Source: Sabethes cyaneus
Lineage: Eukaryota; Arthropoda; Insecta; Diptera; Culicidae
Assembly: GCF_943734655.1 (NCBI RefSeq)
Contig: NC_071355.1
Span: 208,245,603-208,309,602, forward strand
Reading direction: 5' to 3'
DNA: 64,000 nucleotides
The position numbers and the translations under genes are program-made. Shown here in pieces: positions 23,888 to 35,164 of this stretch. Positions within the stretch are counted from its first letter, which is position 1. The number at the start of each line of letters is the position of its first letter. The notes under the pieces were generated by a model. The model made no database searches, had not been told where the DNA came from, and saw only the letters and a list, made by a program, of their open reading frames with translations.

Positions 23888-25245
23888 TTGCGTAACTGGT
23901 TGACTAGACTGCTCGACTGGACTGGTCGATTAGACTTCTCGATTTGATCGCTCGACTGAATTAAGCAGTCCAGTGCTCGACTGAACTGTTCGACTCAACT
24001 GTTTGATTGGACACTTGACTTGACTGCTTGACTGACCAGCTCGATTTAACTGCTCGAGTGGACTACACGACCTACCTACTCGATTCGACTACTTGACACA
24101 TTTGCTTGACTTACTACGCGACCCGACTGCTCGACTTATCTGCACGATTGAACTGCTCGACTGGACTGTTCGATTCGACTGTTCGATTCGACGCTCGACT
24201 CAACTGCTCGATGCAACTGCTTGATTCCACTGCTCGACTGGACTACTCGACTCGACTGCTCGAATGAACTGCTTGACTCAACTACTCGATTGGCCTATTC
24301 GAATCGGCTGCTCGACTCAACTGCTTAACCCGATTGCTCGATTGAACTGCTCGATTAGACTACTCGATTTGATTGCTCGACTCAACTGACAGCTTGATTC
24401 AACAGCTCGACTAGACTGCTCGGCTTAACTGCTAGCAGGGATACCAGACTTGCAGATTTGTCTGCAAATTCCAGATTTTTGGAACGGTCTTGCAGATCAT
24501 TATAAATTTGCAGATATTTGCAGTTTTTATGACTTTTATTGTTTTGGTGCAGATTTTTGTTCGAAGCACTTTAAACTTTCACAGACTTCCTAAAAAAGTG
24601 TGCAGATTTTCACAGATTATTTTCAAACCAAAAAATTCGAGTTGCCGGAAAACTGCTCGATTTTTTCGGTTTTCGAGCAGTTCCAGACATGTTTTTAGAA
24701 AATATGGCATCTCTGACTGCTAGACTTAGCCACTCAACCCAACTGCTCGACATAACTGCTCGACACAACTGCTCGACTTAACTGCTCGATTCAACTGCTC
24801 GACTGGACTACTCGACTGAACTGCTCGACTCAACTGTTCGACTGAGCCGCTTGACCCGACTGCTCGACTAGACTGCTCAACTCAACTGCTCGATTCAACT
24901 GCGCAACTAGACTACTCGATTCAACTGCTCGACTGGACTACTCGACTTAACTGCTCGATTAAGTTGCTCGACTGGCTGCTCGATTAAACTGCTCGACTGG
25001 ACTGCTAGATTTAACTGCTCGACTCGACCACTCGATTCAACTGCTCGACTCGACTGCCCGACTCAACTGCGCGAACGGACTGTTTGACTGAACAGCTTGA
25101 TTTAACTGCTCGACTAGACTGCTCGATTTGACTACTAGACTTGACTGTTCGACTCGACTGCTCGTCCCAACTGTTTGACTCGATTGCTTGATTCGACTGC
25201 TCGACTCGCCTGCTCGACTCGCATGCTCAACTCGATTGCTTGTCG
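23888..25245. repeat. 13-bp minisatellite, consensus CTGCTCGA(C/T)TNRA
   Basis: About 80 degenerate tandem 13-bp units such as CTGCTCGACTCAA, CTGCTCGATTCAA and CTGCTCGACTGGA span about 1.36 kb, interrupted at 24436-24715 by an insertion. Positions 9-13 of the unit vary most. It has no coding potential. Confidence 0.9.
24436..24715. mobile_element. hAT-like MITE, 280 bp, 8-bp target duplication
   Basis: The ends are CAGGGATACCA and, inverted, CAGAGATGCCA. An 8-bp duplication ACTGCTAG flanks it (24428-24435 and 24716-24723). The unit around it normally reads ACTGCTCG, so the shared A makes a chance repeat unlikely. CAGNG-type ends plus an 8-bp duplication are hAT hallmarks. The interior has iterated TTGCAGAT/CAGATTT words and no transposase. 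Confidence 0.8.
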
Positions 25246-25323
25246 CGATATCAAATGGTCGTTGTGAGATCAGACCGGACCAAGTCGCAAAATTTTAAAA
25301 AATGAATTAATGATAGCAAACGA

Positions 25324-26585
25324 TCAAGAATTTTCTATGCAACATTTTACTCGAATCAGACTACATAAATGTTGCAAACAGCCAGAAGTTATAATAAGAT
25401 GTGTTGTAGATTCATCTCGGTGAAAAAAAAATTTATTTATAAATTTATAGTCGTCCGGCATCCTTGTGACGTGGCCGGCCCACCGTAGTCTCCCAACTTT
25501 CGCCAGGTGTCCGATGGGAATCTCTCCAAGCAGTGCCTGTAGCTCGTGATTCGTCTCCGCCACTCTCCGTTTTCCGTTTATGCTCCGCCGCAACATCTTT
25601 CGTTCAAAAACGACAAGTGCACGTATGTCTTCCGTAAGCAAAGTAACTGTCTTAAGTCCGTAGAGGACTACCGGTCTGATTAGTGTTTTGTGCATCGTCA
25701 GCTTTGTGCGGCGGCATATGTTCCTTGATCGAATCGTCTTGCTGAGGGAAAAGTAGACTCGATTTCCAGCTTGAATACGTCGTTGGATCTCCTTTCTTAC
25801 TCGTATTATTGTCGGCGATGACCAGAGATCCCAAATATACGAACTCATCAACCACTTCCAGTTCATCGCCGTCAATGGTCACTGTCCGTGAGAGATGGAT
25901 GTTGCTTTCCCTGAAGCCTCTTCCTACCATATATTTCGACGCATTGATTTGTAACCAGGTCCAAGGTTTCTAGTATTGATGTCGAAGTCGCCTACGAAGG
26001 CTAGGAGTTGCGATATTGAATAACATACACGACAGTTCACCCCCTTGCCGCAACCCTCTGCACGATTCGAAAGGACTCGAGAGTGTCTTCGAAACGCGCG
26101 CGAAGCACATCACTCGCTCCAGAGTAGCTTTTGATCAGCCGCGCCAGTTTGTCCGGAAAACCGTACTCGTGCATTACCTGCCACAGCTATTCGCGTTCAA
26201 CTGTATCGTATGCTGCTCTAAAATCCACGAAAATATGATACATGGGCACGTTGTACTCTCGACATTTCTGGAGGATTATAATCACTTTAACAGTTTGGGT
26301 CATTCGTGACTTCTGCGGGGTTGGGATTTGAACCCGGGTCCTTGGCAGGAGAGGCGTGAATGCTAACCACTTCACCGGGACTGACCCCTCGTTCTGGAGG
26401 ATTTGTCGGAGAGTAGAAATTAGATCCGTAGTAGCACGGGCCCGCATAAAGGCCGCTTGATACTGACCTACGAATTCACTTTCTATTGGGAATAGACGAC
26501 GCAACAAAATCTTGGAGAGCACCTTGTAGGCGGCGTTGAGTCGATAAGTCTTAGTGACCTTGCGTATTATCTTGTGACCATACCT
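25324..26585 (-). mobile_element. RTE-like non-LTR retrotransposon remnant
   Basis: Minus-strand order: LNAAYKVLSKILLRRLFP, FVGQYQAAFMRARATTDLIS, LRQILQNE, [SINE], LQKCREYNVPMYHIFVDFRA AYDTVERE (motif A). Then from about 25930: DELEVVDEFVYLGSLVIADN, EIQRRIQAGNRVYFSLSKTI, TLIRPVVLYGLKTVTLLTED, NHELQALLGEIPIGHLAKVG, RLRWAGHVTRMPDD. This is the family also seen at 15430-18120. It is frame-broken at about 25800-25880 and cut at its 5' side by the element at 26586. Confidence 0.8.
26278..26391 (-). mobile_element. tRNA-derived SINE inside the RTE copy
   Basis: On the minus strand it starts GGGGTCAGTCCCGGTGAAGT, has an A-box-like GTGGTTAGCATTC and a B box GGGTTCAAATCCC, and ends in an AT-rich tail. 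A 12-bp duplication TTCTGGAGGATT flanks it (26266-26277 and 26392-26403). The insertion plus one duplication is 126 bp, so the reverse-transcriptase reading frame stays open through it. Confidence 0.85.
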
Positions 26586-28861
26586 CCCAAGTAACAATCC
26601 AATAGCAAATTGGTCTTATGCATTTCTTATAGTAGTTTTATCAGAGCATTGCCAAATCTATCAGGTTTTATAATGTATTTCCTCAAGTGAATGTTGTCTT
26701 ATTTGATTAACATTTCTGAAGTATGATTGAAGGAGACTTGAAGAAACACGCATAAAACTGAAATATCAATAAGTGTAATTCACCTTATAAGTGGTTTTAA
26801 AGGATACTTGATTTCTGCTCAAAAACGACGCTCCTTAAAACCTAGCATCAGTTTTGACAAAAATTTATGACATTCTTCTACAAGATTGGTTTGTCTTAAC
26901 ATTACTACCATAAAACCGTCTTAAAACCGTATATTCTTGTAAGAAAAATCATACTCTGAAGAAAGAACATTCTAGCGTAAACAACTGATCTGTCAAAACG
27001 GGCTCTGAACCAGGAGAAAATTGAACAAATGTGGATCTTTTAATCGAAACAAACTTTCATATGAAATCATATGAAAGCATATGAAAAATCAACGAAATCA
27101 AAAAACAATGAAGATTTCCAAAGGAGCTGAGGAAGGACTATGCCGGTGATGATGCATCAATGGTAGATTTGTATGTTATTAGAAAATTTGATTCGATTGT
27201 ATTTTGGCGGAGGCGGTGCGGGTTTGTAGAGTTGTTTGTATTTTTTAAACTGAATATAGAGGTCATTAGCCGGTGTTGGGAAAATGTTCGAAGGGGTTTA
27301 AGCAGTTGAAGCATATTTTTTTTAAAGACGGTTGTAACGACAAAGTATATAAAAAATTTTGCAGATCAAACTTTACTCATGGAACTGCCGTGCAGCCCTC
27401 TTTTAATTTTTAAAATCAATTTATATTGGTAATCATAATGACTGCTGTACTTAAAAAATATTAAACTCAATGTAAGTAGGTGAACCTCCAGCACAAAAAA
27501 ACATCTTAAATTGACACTTCGTTGACGTTTTCTTTGTTTATACTGGAATGATTATCTTGCAAAAAACTTGGTCCCCTTAAGTAATTCAAACAATTCTTGT
27601 TCGAGCACAACTTGTCTTCTTGAAGAATACCATAAGTATAGATGAACTTATCGACCTCTTGGAAAATTTTTCTTTGTCTTGTGCAAGAAATGTTAGTCTA
27701 ATAAGCGCTTTCAGGTTGATTGAGATAAAACCAGTGAAAAAATGGCGAACAGGACTGTTTTGATTACTTTTGAAATTTTAGCCAATTGCAAATGGGCGTT
27801 TATAAATATGTTGTTATGCAATACAGGTATACCTCGATATAAGACAGCCTCGTTATAAAACAATCTCGATATAAGACAATTCGATATAGGACAATTTTGT
27901 CTTATATCGAAACAAATCCCTTTGACATAGCTGATACCGATACCAGAGCTGATTTTCCATTCTGAAATCGGTGCCATGAAGATGTTCATTATTTCAAAAT
28001 AACCCCAAAAATAGTAAAAAACTAATAGTTCAAACAATAATAAATAGTTCAAAAACCGTAAACACATAACACAGAGCAAAACTGGCGACCGCTAATGCAA
28101 ATTTTTTTTGAAAAAACCATGTTTCGATATAAGACAATTTCGATATAAGACAACTTTTAGAAATTATAAATTGTCTTATATCGAGGTATCCCTGTACCAT
28201 AAGTGATCTAATCTTTTTAAATAAATGTTCGGACACTTAAAAGACTTTTTGCCGCAATTTGTTAAAAATTTGGTAGCTATCAACTTCTTCAAGAAATTAT
28301 TGAATTTTTTTTTATTAAATAAATTTTTTAATAATCTAGCGAAAATAACCGGCGCGTTAAAATTTTCTAACTATCATGTCACAAAACATCGACAAACTGA
28401 GCGTGACATGAAAAATTTCTCATTGATTGACAACAAAGCAGCTGCTTTTATTTTCGATTTTCATTTATATCCATTTTGGAAAAGCAATATCTATGAATGC
28501 TTCTTCTCTTATAGCTTCTAGTAAATTTAAAAAAATTAAGACTGTGAAAAGTATATGTTGTCTTGCAAGTGTTCTTTGAGAAGACAACCATAAAATCATC
28601 AACACTTGTGGTGGTTTTCTTTTAGTTTCAAGCGGCTCTTGGAAGTCACTATAAATACATATCGATAAGAATTACAAGTTTAAAAAGGACCTTGGGAAAT
28701 ATTCTTGAGAACCTTCTTTAGTGTGGGCCTCCCCAGATTTATAAGGGTTTCATGGCTGTTTTATCGCCGATTTGTAGAATTGCAAGTTTTATATTCGGTT
28801 TTATGGAGCAAATGCTGGAAACCTCTTCAAGTGCATCTTAAAATTGAATTTGTTACTTGGG
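26586..28861. mobile_element. Non-autonomous element with CCCAAGTAACA termini, CT duplication, 2.28 kb
   Basis: It starts CCCAAGTAACAAT and ends TTTGTTACTTGGG, flanked on both sides by CT (…TACCT| and |CTGAGCG). The left part is rich in CTTAT/ATAAG words. It contains a complete Tigger-like MITE (27824-28194), which was therefore inserted later. Short ORFs (for example 28225-28521) show no domain. It belongs with the elements at 22925, 46301 and 59812 by its ends. Confidence 0.7.
27824..28194. mobile_element. pogo/Tigger-like MITE, 371 bp, TA duplication
   Basis: The left end is CAGGTATACCTCGATATAAG. The right end inverted is CAGGGATACCTCGATATAAG. TA flanks both (27822-27823, 28195-28196). 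CAGG-ATACCTCG ends are like those of Tigger/pogo elements. The words CGATATAAGACA and TGTCTTATATCG recur about seven times inside. No transposase is present. Confidence 0.85.
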
Positions 28862-29049
28862 CTGAGCGTACGTACCGTTGAGTTCTTTCGGCACAAGTTC
28901 TGCAGCGCTACGTCGTCGAACTTGCAGCTATTCAGTACGTCAGAAGGCACCCGAGTGATCTCTTGGAAGTTGAGAGAAGTAGGTACTTCTAAGTCACGAA
29001 TTTCCGATTTATAGTCCGTTTTCGTCGTGTTGATCAATTCCCAATTCAC
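28862..29049 (-). other. Unassigned open stretch beside the 26586 element
   Basis: A minus-strand frame reads MNWELINTTKTDYKSEIRDL through EVPTSLNFQEITRVPSDVLN to VALQNLCRKNSTVRTL, then runs into the element end. The composition looks protein-like, but I recognise no family. It is probably a fragment of a mobile-element protein. Confidence 0.3.
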
Positions 29050-30049
29050 CTGTCCAATTTATCCTACTTTTCATTCACTATTGGCATAAGGATGAAGATT
29101 GTCCACACCCATTATGCAGTTCAGATGCCCTTTTGAGCGCTTCTCACATGGGGGAAAACGCTTAGAAATTCGAAAGAGACTTCTTCCTTGTTAGCATATG
29201 GCTAAGCTACCCGCTGAGGCTGGTTACCCGATCTTGCATTGATCGTTCGTATCCCAACTGGTACTAACTACTGCTAGATAACTAAAGTAGACTTTTTTAA
29301 TCTCTAAACTCTAGCATTTTCATAATAGTCGTTCTTCGCTAAGCGAATTTTGCAGTATTTAACGTGTTTGGCAGGAAAAAGTTTTTGAACCTCGCTTTTT
29401 ATTCTGAGGTCAATCCTCATCTTTGCCAGTGCGTCTTTTTCCGGGTCAACCAGCCAACCAGCGTAAAGGTGCCGTTTATACTGCGTAACTATAACGTAAA
29501 GGCAAAGGAAAAAAAAGACAAAAGAATTTTTTGAATTCCTTTCACGCGATTTGTTTTTGTGTGTCCCGTGAATTCCGGCATGAAAGAGTTGAAATACTAG
29601 TTCCACTTCTTTCGGGGCGTTATTCTTTATGTTTTTTTTCTCTCACTGTCGAGCCGATGGCAGCGACGTCAGCCGCGGACGGCGGCAGACCGCGGTAAAT
29701 CTTTTGCATGTTTAACATGCATATCGGTCGAATGGGTCTGGCCGCCACCGCCGCCGTCACCGGCACTACGCCGCCAGATAACCCGTATATGTATTGTTCT
29801 GTGTGTGTTCGATTTGGCTATTCAAAGGTCTTCCGATCGACACGAGAAAAAGAACGCCGTTGTTGCCTCGATTTCTGACCCGTACCTACAGTCAGTACGG
29901 TTTTATTTTGTAGCATTGTCTGACTATTGACCAAAGAACCGTCTGGGGATAGATTCGTGGGTGGCAAGAATAATATTTCCTAACCTTTCAATTAAGCTTT
30001 GATCTGAATTGTTCTCATAGACAACTTCAATTGTTCTATCTCTTTGTAG

Positions 30050-30154
30050 GAATTTACCTGCGATGTTTCGCTTGAAGGAGGCAAGAAGCCTCAGCCTCTA
30101 CAGTTTTCCTTCACTCTATACGACCTGGATGGTCATGGCAAAATCACCAAAGAC
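30050..30154 (+). CDS. nkd: Naked cuticle, EF-hand exon
   Basis: The acceptor TTTGTAG precedes EFTCDVSLEGGKKPQP and then LQFSFTLYDLDGHGKITKD, and the donor is GAC|GTAAGT (phase 0, 35 codons). The single EF-hand with FSFT-YDLDGHGKITKDDIAG is diagnostic of the naked-cuticle family and forms part of the Dishevelled-binding region. The 12-residue loop is D-L-D-G-H-G-K-I-T-K-D-D. It has H at position 5 and K at position 7 where typical calcium ligands sit, so metal binding is likely atypical. The intron cuts the loop just before its last residue. Confidence 0.95.
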
Positions 30155-30215
30155 GTAAGTTTTTTTTACCCATTTTGCAAAAACAATGTAAATAACTTTT
30201 TACTCATTCACACAG

Positions 30216-31102
30216 GATATCGCTGGAATCGTGTCCACGATCTACGAGTCCATAGGCAAATCGGTAGTCGTTCCTCATTATGGCAGTAAGACCATCAACG
30301 TGAGGCTTACCGTGTCCCCGGATGGGAAGACAAAATCCAACGGTGCGGCAGCGAAGAAAGTTGCCATGACACCACGGCGACGCTATCGGCCGCGAAAACT
30401 CATCTCGGACGACGATGGTAGCGATACGTCGGAAAACTGTCCGCGAGTTATGCGCGGCCGGGCCAATACGGTAGCTGCGAACCCTACTAACAACAATAAC
30501 AACATTAAGCAGAAGGAAAGCAACGTGAACAAGGGCGAAGATGTTATCGATGGGATGGCTAACGGGTTAATCAAGAGTGCAGAAACGGCGGAAGCAACCT
30601 TTCACAATAACTTGGGTGGGAAAGGAAAGAACTCAAATGTAAAGAATGATAACATCTACGAAAGTATCAATAACCTGAAATGTTGCAATATCCAAACGGC
30701 GCAGGTCACTAAACCGCTAAATCAAACTGCCCCGCCAATGATGCTGAACAATTCTACCGCTTCGACTGTAATCTGCCGAGACTGTTCGCTGGAGGGGTGT
30801 CCAATCGATGAGACGCTACCGCTAGGGACAGTAGTCATTCCAGCCGCTCCAGCTGCCATCAGCAGTCGCGCCAAACGGAAGGTAGTTCGTAAATCTAGAT
30901 CGTCGCGTAAAACTTCCAGGATGGCAGAAGACTTTAGCCGCCCCCGGGCTCGAAGCTTATCGGTGGGCAATGAAAACTGCTACGAGAACATCATCGACAC
31001 ACCGCAGGACGAATGCTGGAAAAGCTCCCTTTGTCGACGGGAATTGATCGAAATAATCCGGGATAGCATGGTGAAAAATAGTCTGTGTTTTCAACCAAAT
31101 AG
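30216..31102 (+). CDS. nkd: Naked cuticle, exon after the EF-hand
   Basis: The acceptor CACACAG precedes DIAGIVSTIYESIGKSVVVP, HYGSKTINVRLTVSPDGKTK, the conserved C-terminal part of the EF-hand region. The rest is low-complexity and basic. It includes RRRYRPRKLISDDDGSDTSE, an N-rich run NPTNNNNN, paired NIYESINNLKCC and NCYENIIDTPQD blocks, a Cys cluster (VICRDCSLEGCPIDE) and RAKRKVVRKSRSSRKTSR, which could act as a nuclear-localisation-like sequence (inference). It ends AAT AG|GTTAGT in phase 2. Confidence 0.93.
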
Positions 31103-31173
31103 GTTAGTGCCCCAGTTTTTAAGTTGATCAATCTTAGAAATTATTAAACGTGTTTTTTTTTTCTATCCAACAG

Positions 31174-31491
31174 AAAAGCTATGGATAATTCACCGAAGCA
31201 TCGCCATCGGTCACATACGGTGTCGGCTCGAGTTGGAGGAAGTGGCGAACAATGCGGCGAAGCGGTTATCGCAACCCAGCAAGCCCTTATGGCGGCTCAC
31301 GAGACGAACTTGTGCGGTTATGATTCCTATCTGCATCAAACTATTTGCGCAGCTGCCAGCGCAAAACATGCTGCACTGCATCTGAATGGTGGCGTAGTGG
31401 GAAACGGGGGCGTTTTCACGGCACTTCCCGTCCTAACGAGCACTCCCAACAGGCTGCTACAGCACCACAGTCATCACGCAAAAGCGAAAAG
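31174..31491 (+). CDS. nkd: Naked cuticle, penultimate exon
   Basis: The acceptor is CCAACAG. The split codon AG|A gives Arg, then KAMDNSPKHRHRSHTVSAR. The exon continues through a Gly/Ala/His-rich region (HAALHLNGGVVGNGGVFTAL) to HHSHHAKAK and ends AG|GTAGTA, again phase 2. The 71-bp intron upstream and 62-bp intron downstream are typical short dipteran introns. The reading frame continues only if both introns are removed. Confidence 0.9.
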
Positions 31492-31553
31492 GTAGTACGG
31501 TTGTTTGATGATCGATTTCTAGCACGGTGTCTAATGATTTTCTATCTCCGCAG

Positions 31554-32361
31554 AAAGGAACATCGCTTAGCTATCGCTACGCGCAACCAATCGCATTTGG
31601 CGGCAGGTCAACCAGTCAAGCTGAGTACGGCAGTTCTCAATCAACAGTATCCTAATCTCTCGGCCGAGCAAAAGTTGACTCGTTCGATCAATCAGGTCGA
31701 AAAGTGGTTGGACCATCGCAGTCCGAAGTTAACTAATAAAGTAAAACTCGCAGAAGAGCTGGCAGAACGGAACCCTCGCACATCCGGAATGAAGTTGAAG
31801 CGATCGAAGAGCAAGGAGGAGATTGCTCACAAGTCTTCCAAAATAGATAACATTCTTACCACGGATTTACTGCTGGAAAATCTCAAAATAACCGAAGACA
31901 TTGCGGAACTGAGTGTGGTGACACCGAAGAAGGCGTTCAACAAAGAATGTCTCATTAGCTCTGCCACGAAGAAAAACATCCGGACGCATCACACGACAAA
32001 AACCATCACCACGACGGCGCTGGGCTCGACCGTAAACGATAAGTCCTCGAAAGATCTGATCCAGCTGCAATACGCTTCCATTCCGGTTAATGCCCACCCG
32101 AGTGAGTGTGAAACCCTGATTCGCATTTCCGACGCGGAAGAAGAGCAGCCACCGCAAAGTCACGTTCATCAACAGCATCAGTCATCACCGAGTACGCCAA
32201 CCCATCTTCCCAATCACCACGGAGGAGGAGGAGGAGGATTAGCCGGTGAAAACTCCGGGTCGTCGGCATCGGCTGCTTCGACGACGGCGGTGCATCGTTA
32301 CGTTCACGAGCACATTCACCATCACTATCACCACTTTGAGAATGACGCGGATGAGTCCTGA
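31554..32361 (+). CDS. nkd: Naked cuticle, terminal exon
   Basis: The acceptor CTCCGCAG is followed by KEHRLAIATRNQSHLAAGQP and a probably helical region VEKWLDHRSPKLTNKVKLAE. It ends with a His-rich C-terminus, VHRYVHEHIHHHYHHFENDA DES, then TGA. A His-rich tail is a known naked-cuticle family feature. Together the window encodes 822 residues of the protein, in the size range of the long insect Nkd proteins, without its N-terminus. Confidence 0.93.
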
Positions 32362-34030
32362 GGTCGGTTAGGTATGGATGATGGTGGTGGCTTGCTGCCG
32401 ACGTCTTCCGGGAATCGATGTCTAGAGCTGGAGTTGTTAGATTGATAAGTTGCTGGGGTTGGGTCTTTTGGTGGAATCATTGCCGGTTTTTGGAACTGAA
32501 AGGACGATTCAATTCGGCTTTACATCTTTAATATACGAATGCTGCCATTTGAAGGTAAGAAATTTTTGATAAAATTCAATATTGCATATTTATGGTGAAC
32601 CATCGGAATTTCAACGACGGTTTTTTGATGTTTTAAACGAAATTTTTATACATAATCGCATTATTCCACCAAAACGTTATAAACTAAAAGCCATTCTGTC
32701 ACACTGACTAGCATAAACCTTTGAAAACTGTATTTATGTCTGTATATTTAAGAAACTGAGCTTGAGTGTAAGTGTATGAACTTGTTCGCGAGATGGAATT
32801 GCTGAAAACTCTAGATTTAAACTTTGAACCATATGTACTTACAAAACTGACAAGTGTCGAACCACGTTTCCTCTAACTAATAGTGACTCTTATTGGGAAT
32901 CTCAAAAAAGCATATAAACCCCTTTCGTTTCGACAACCGCCTAAAAGAGAAAACTGCCACAAAACCAACGCATATGTACCACTTTTGCAAACCTAAACAA
33001 CCTAAAACAGTTACAGTAACTAGCATAAGTGTATTGTAAAAACAAAGTATAAATCTCATGTACTGCAGCAAAATGGTAATATTGTATCCTACGCGCTACA
33101 CATCAACTTATCCCGCATCATAGAAGCTTCGCATACATAGAACAGTATTTTACTGTACGCCTTCAACAATCGGAATCTGCATTCCTTTAGAAAAAAAATC
33201 AGCTATTTGGTAAATAATTTAAACATTTATGAATATGCATCTTTACACTACAAATAACATGTAACCCCTGTCCCAAAAAAAACAGAAATCAAAGCAAAAA
33301 TTCACCCACCTGATAGAAAAGCTTTTCTTTGCGAAAGCTAGTAGTTTGTTAATACATCGTTGTACATAATTATAATTCCCCCACGGTTATATAAAAGAAA
33401 ATAAAACTAAACGTTGAAGGAACTGTTAGATTACGGAAAAAACACAAATCACATTGCAGATATATGTTAAGCAGAAACGGGAAAAAGGGAAGAAAATATT
33501 AACAGAAACTTACAAGACTGATTTCATGTTATTCTTATTATTGTAATTTATACCGTTACTGATCAGTAGATTTTTGTCACCACCATTGAATTTTACAACT
33601 GCTATATCTTTTTTAACCCCTTATTCAACAACGAACAAAATTTAGCTCCCTTCTCTAGTTTCCGGCGCGCATTGTTTCGTATCAAATCGTTTTTATCGTT
33701 TCATATTCGTATTCGTTGGGCGCAAAGCAAAATTATTTAACTATCTTACTGAAAAAAGATGCTATCTAAAATTTGCACATTCGATTAAAAATTAAAATCT
33801 AAGCTTAAGCTTTCAGCGGCCATGAAATTTCTATTTAAAAACAAACGTAGGTTAGAGCTTATATCTTAATAATGTTTAGAAGATGAACGTTTAAAATAAC
33901 GAATAAAATTACATATAGATTAAATTTGGTCTACAGAAAATTAAAACAAATTGATCCAACAAAAATCGATCAATTGCTTGGGAATGATGTTTGGCTTAGC
34001 GAAATATAATAAAAAAATAAAACTACTGTT
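32362..34030 (+). other. nkd: nkd 3' UTR, AT-rich
   Basis: Long AT-rich sequence without ORFs follows the stop. Candidate poly(A) signals AATAAA lie at 33400-33405, about 33901 and 34008-34022. Which is used cannot be told from sequence alone. Confidence 0.5.
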
Positions 34031-34499
34031 CAAAATAATGTATTCAAAAGTTAAGATTCTTCTTTAGTACACATCGAAATTGAGTTTTTTTGGAATCGTA
34101 AGAATATAAGCATCGGCAAGGACTAGTTTTCTTTCTTCACTTCTTGCTTTCATAGTGTGGGTAAAAATACTTCGAATCTTACTGAAATGAGTTTTTTTAT
34201 ATACTGTCTTGGTCAATAGTATTTAAGGTGCCTGATTTTTAGTTAGTGTCCTAAAAGTGGTTAAGACTAATTTATTCATTACACACACACATGTGCATGT
34301 AAAATTTTCCAATTCATCTTTTCCCACGGGAAGGACGTCGAAATAAAAATATACGCGAATGTTTGAAGTTTGAAAGGTAAAAAAACCTGTTTGCTTTTTT
34401 TTGAGAAGATATCCGAAACTTTCATCCTACTAAATGACCATCAAGTTCTGGAGATGTAAATCCTTCATCTTAAATTGATCTTGAAAGACTCAAAACATT

Positions 34500-34887
34500 G
34501 AATATACTCTCTCTCTTTCACAATTCCGCTTTGTGTTTTTAATGCTTGCTCTCAACTATCTTTGAACCTCGCTATCTGTTGTCTTTGAATATCTCACTCT
34601 CTCACTCTTTCTCTCCTCTTTCTCCGGTTCTTTCTTTTTCTCTCGTTCTTTCTCACGTTTTTTTTTCGTTTTCTCACATTCTTTCTCTTTCTCTTTTTTT
34701 TTCCCTTTCTCTCGTTCTTTCTTTTTCTCTCATTCTTTTTGTTTCTGTCTTTTGTCCCTTTCTCTCTCTCTTTATCTTTCTCACACTCTATCTCTTGCTC
34801 AATCCTTTTCGCTCTTTCTCTCTCACATTCTTACTCTCTCACATTCTTCTCTTACTCTCTTTGTTTCTCTCTCTTCCTCCTTCTCAT

Positions 34888-34955
<68 letters not shown>
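34500..34955. repeat. (CT)n microsatellite with pyrimidine-rich lead-in
   Basis: About 33 uninterrupted CT dinucleotides occupy roughly 34889-34955, preceded by about 390 bp of degenerate TCTC/TTTCTC sequence. Overlapping open frames encode only Ser/Leu/Phe repeats and are artefacts. Confidence 0.95.
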
Positions 34956-34959
<4 letters not shown>

Positions 34960-35164
34960 TCTAGAAGTTTTGCAGTAAGTGAAAGAGCAGCGGAAACAGG
35001 AACAATGAATATATTGAAATAATCTTGAGGAGAGTTACCGCTGGAGTGGCGGGTTACTTCGATCTCGATTACGGTAATATTCCCTCTTAATCGTATAATC
35101 CAAGGAGCTTCCGAAGGTCTTGAAATTATGTTGTATCCGGAGCTTTAGTCAATATAACTGCCAG

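Larger units (their letters stand above)
12720..30049 (+). other. nkd: nkd intron, about 17.3 kb
   Basis: The intron is bounded by GTACGT at 12720 and TTTGTAG at 30049. It is filled with nested transposable elements, listed separately. The stretches at 12720-13849 and 29050-30049 hold no recognisable gene. A GC-rich patch at about 29650-29770 may be regulatory, but nothing in the sequence proves it. Confidence 0.7.

Noticed and set aside
26310..26391. Genuine tRNA gene
   Set aside because: The A and B boxes are present but the anticodon arm does not fold properly, and a 12-bp target duplication shows a SINE.
31345..31553. Continuous frame reading through from 31345 into the last nkd exon
   Set aside because: It is in a different frame from MDNSPKHRHRSH and passes through a clean 62-bp intron.
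34546..35022. 158-codon open frame
   Set aside because: Produced by the (CT)n and pyrimidine-rich tract; Ser/Leu repeat.
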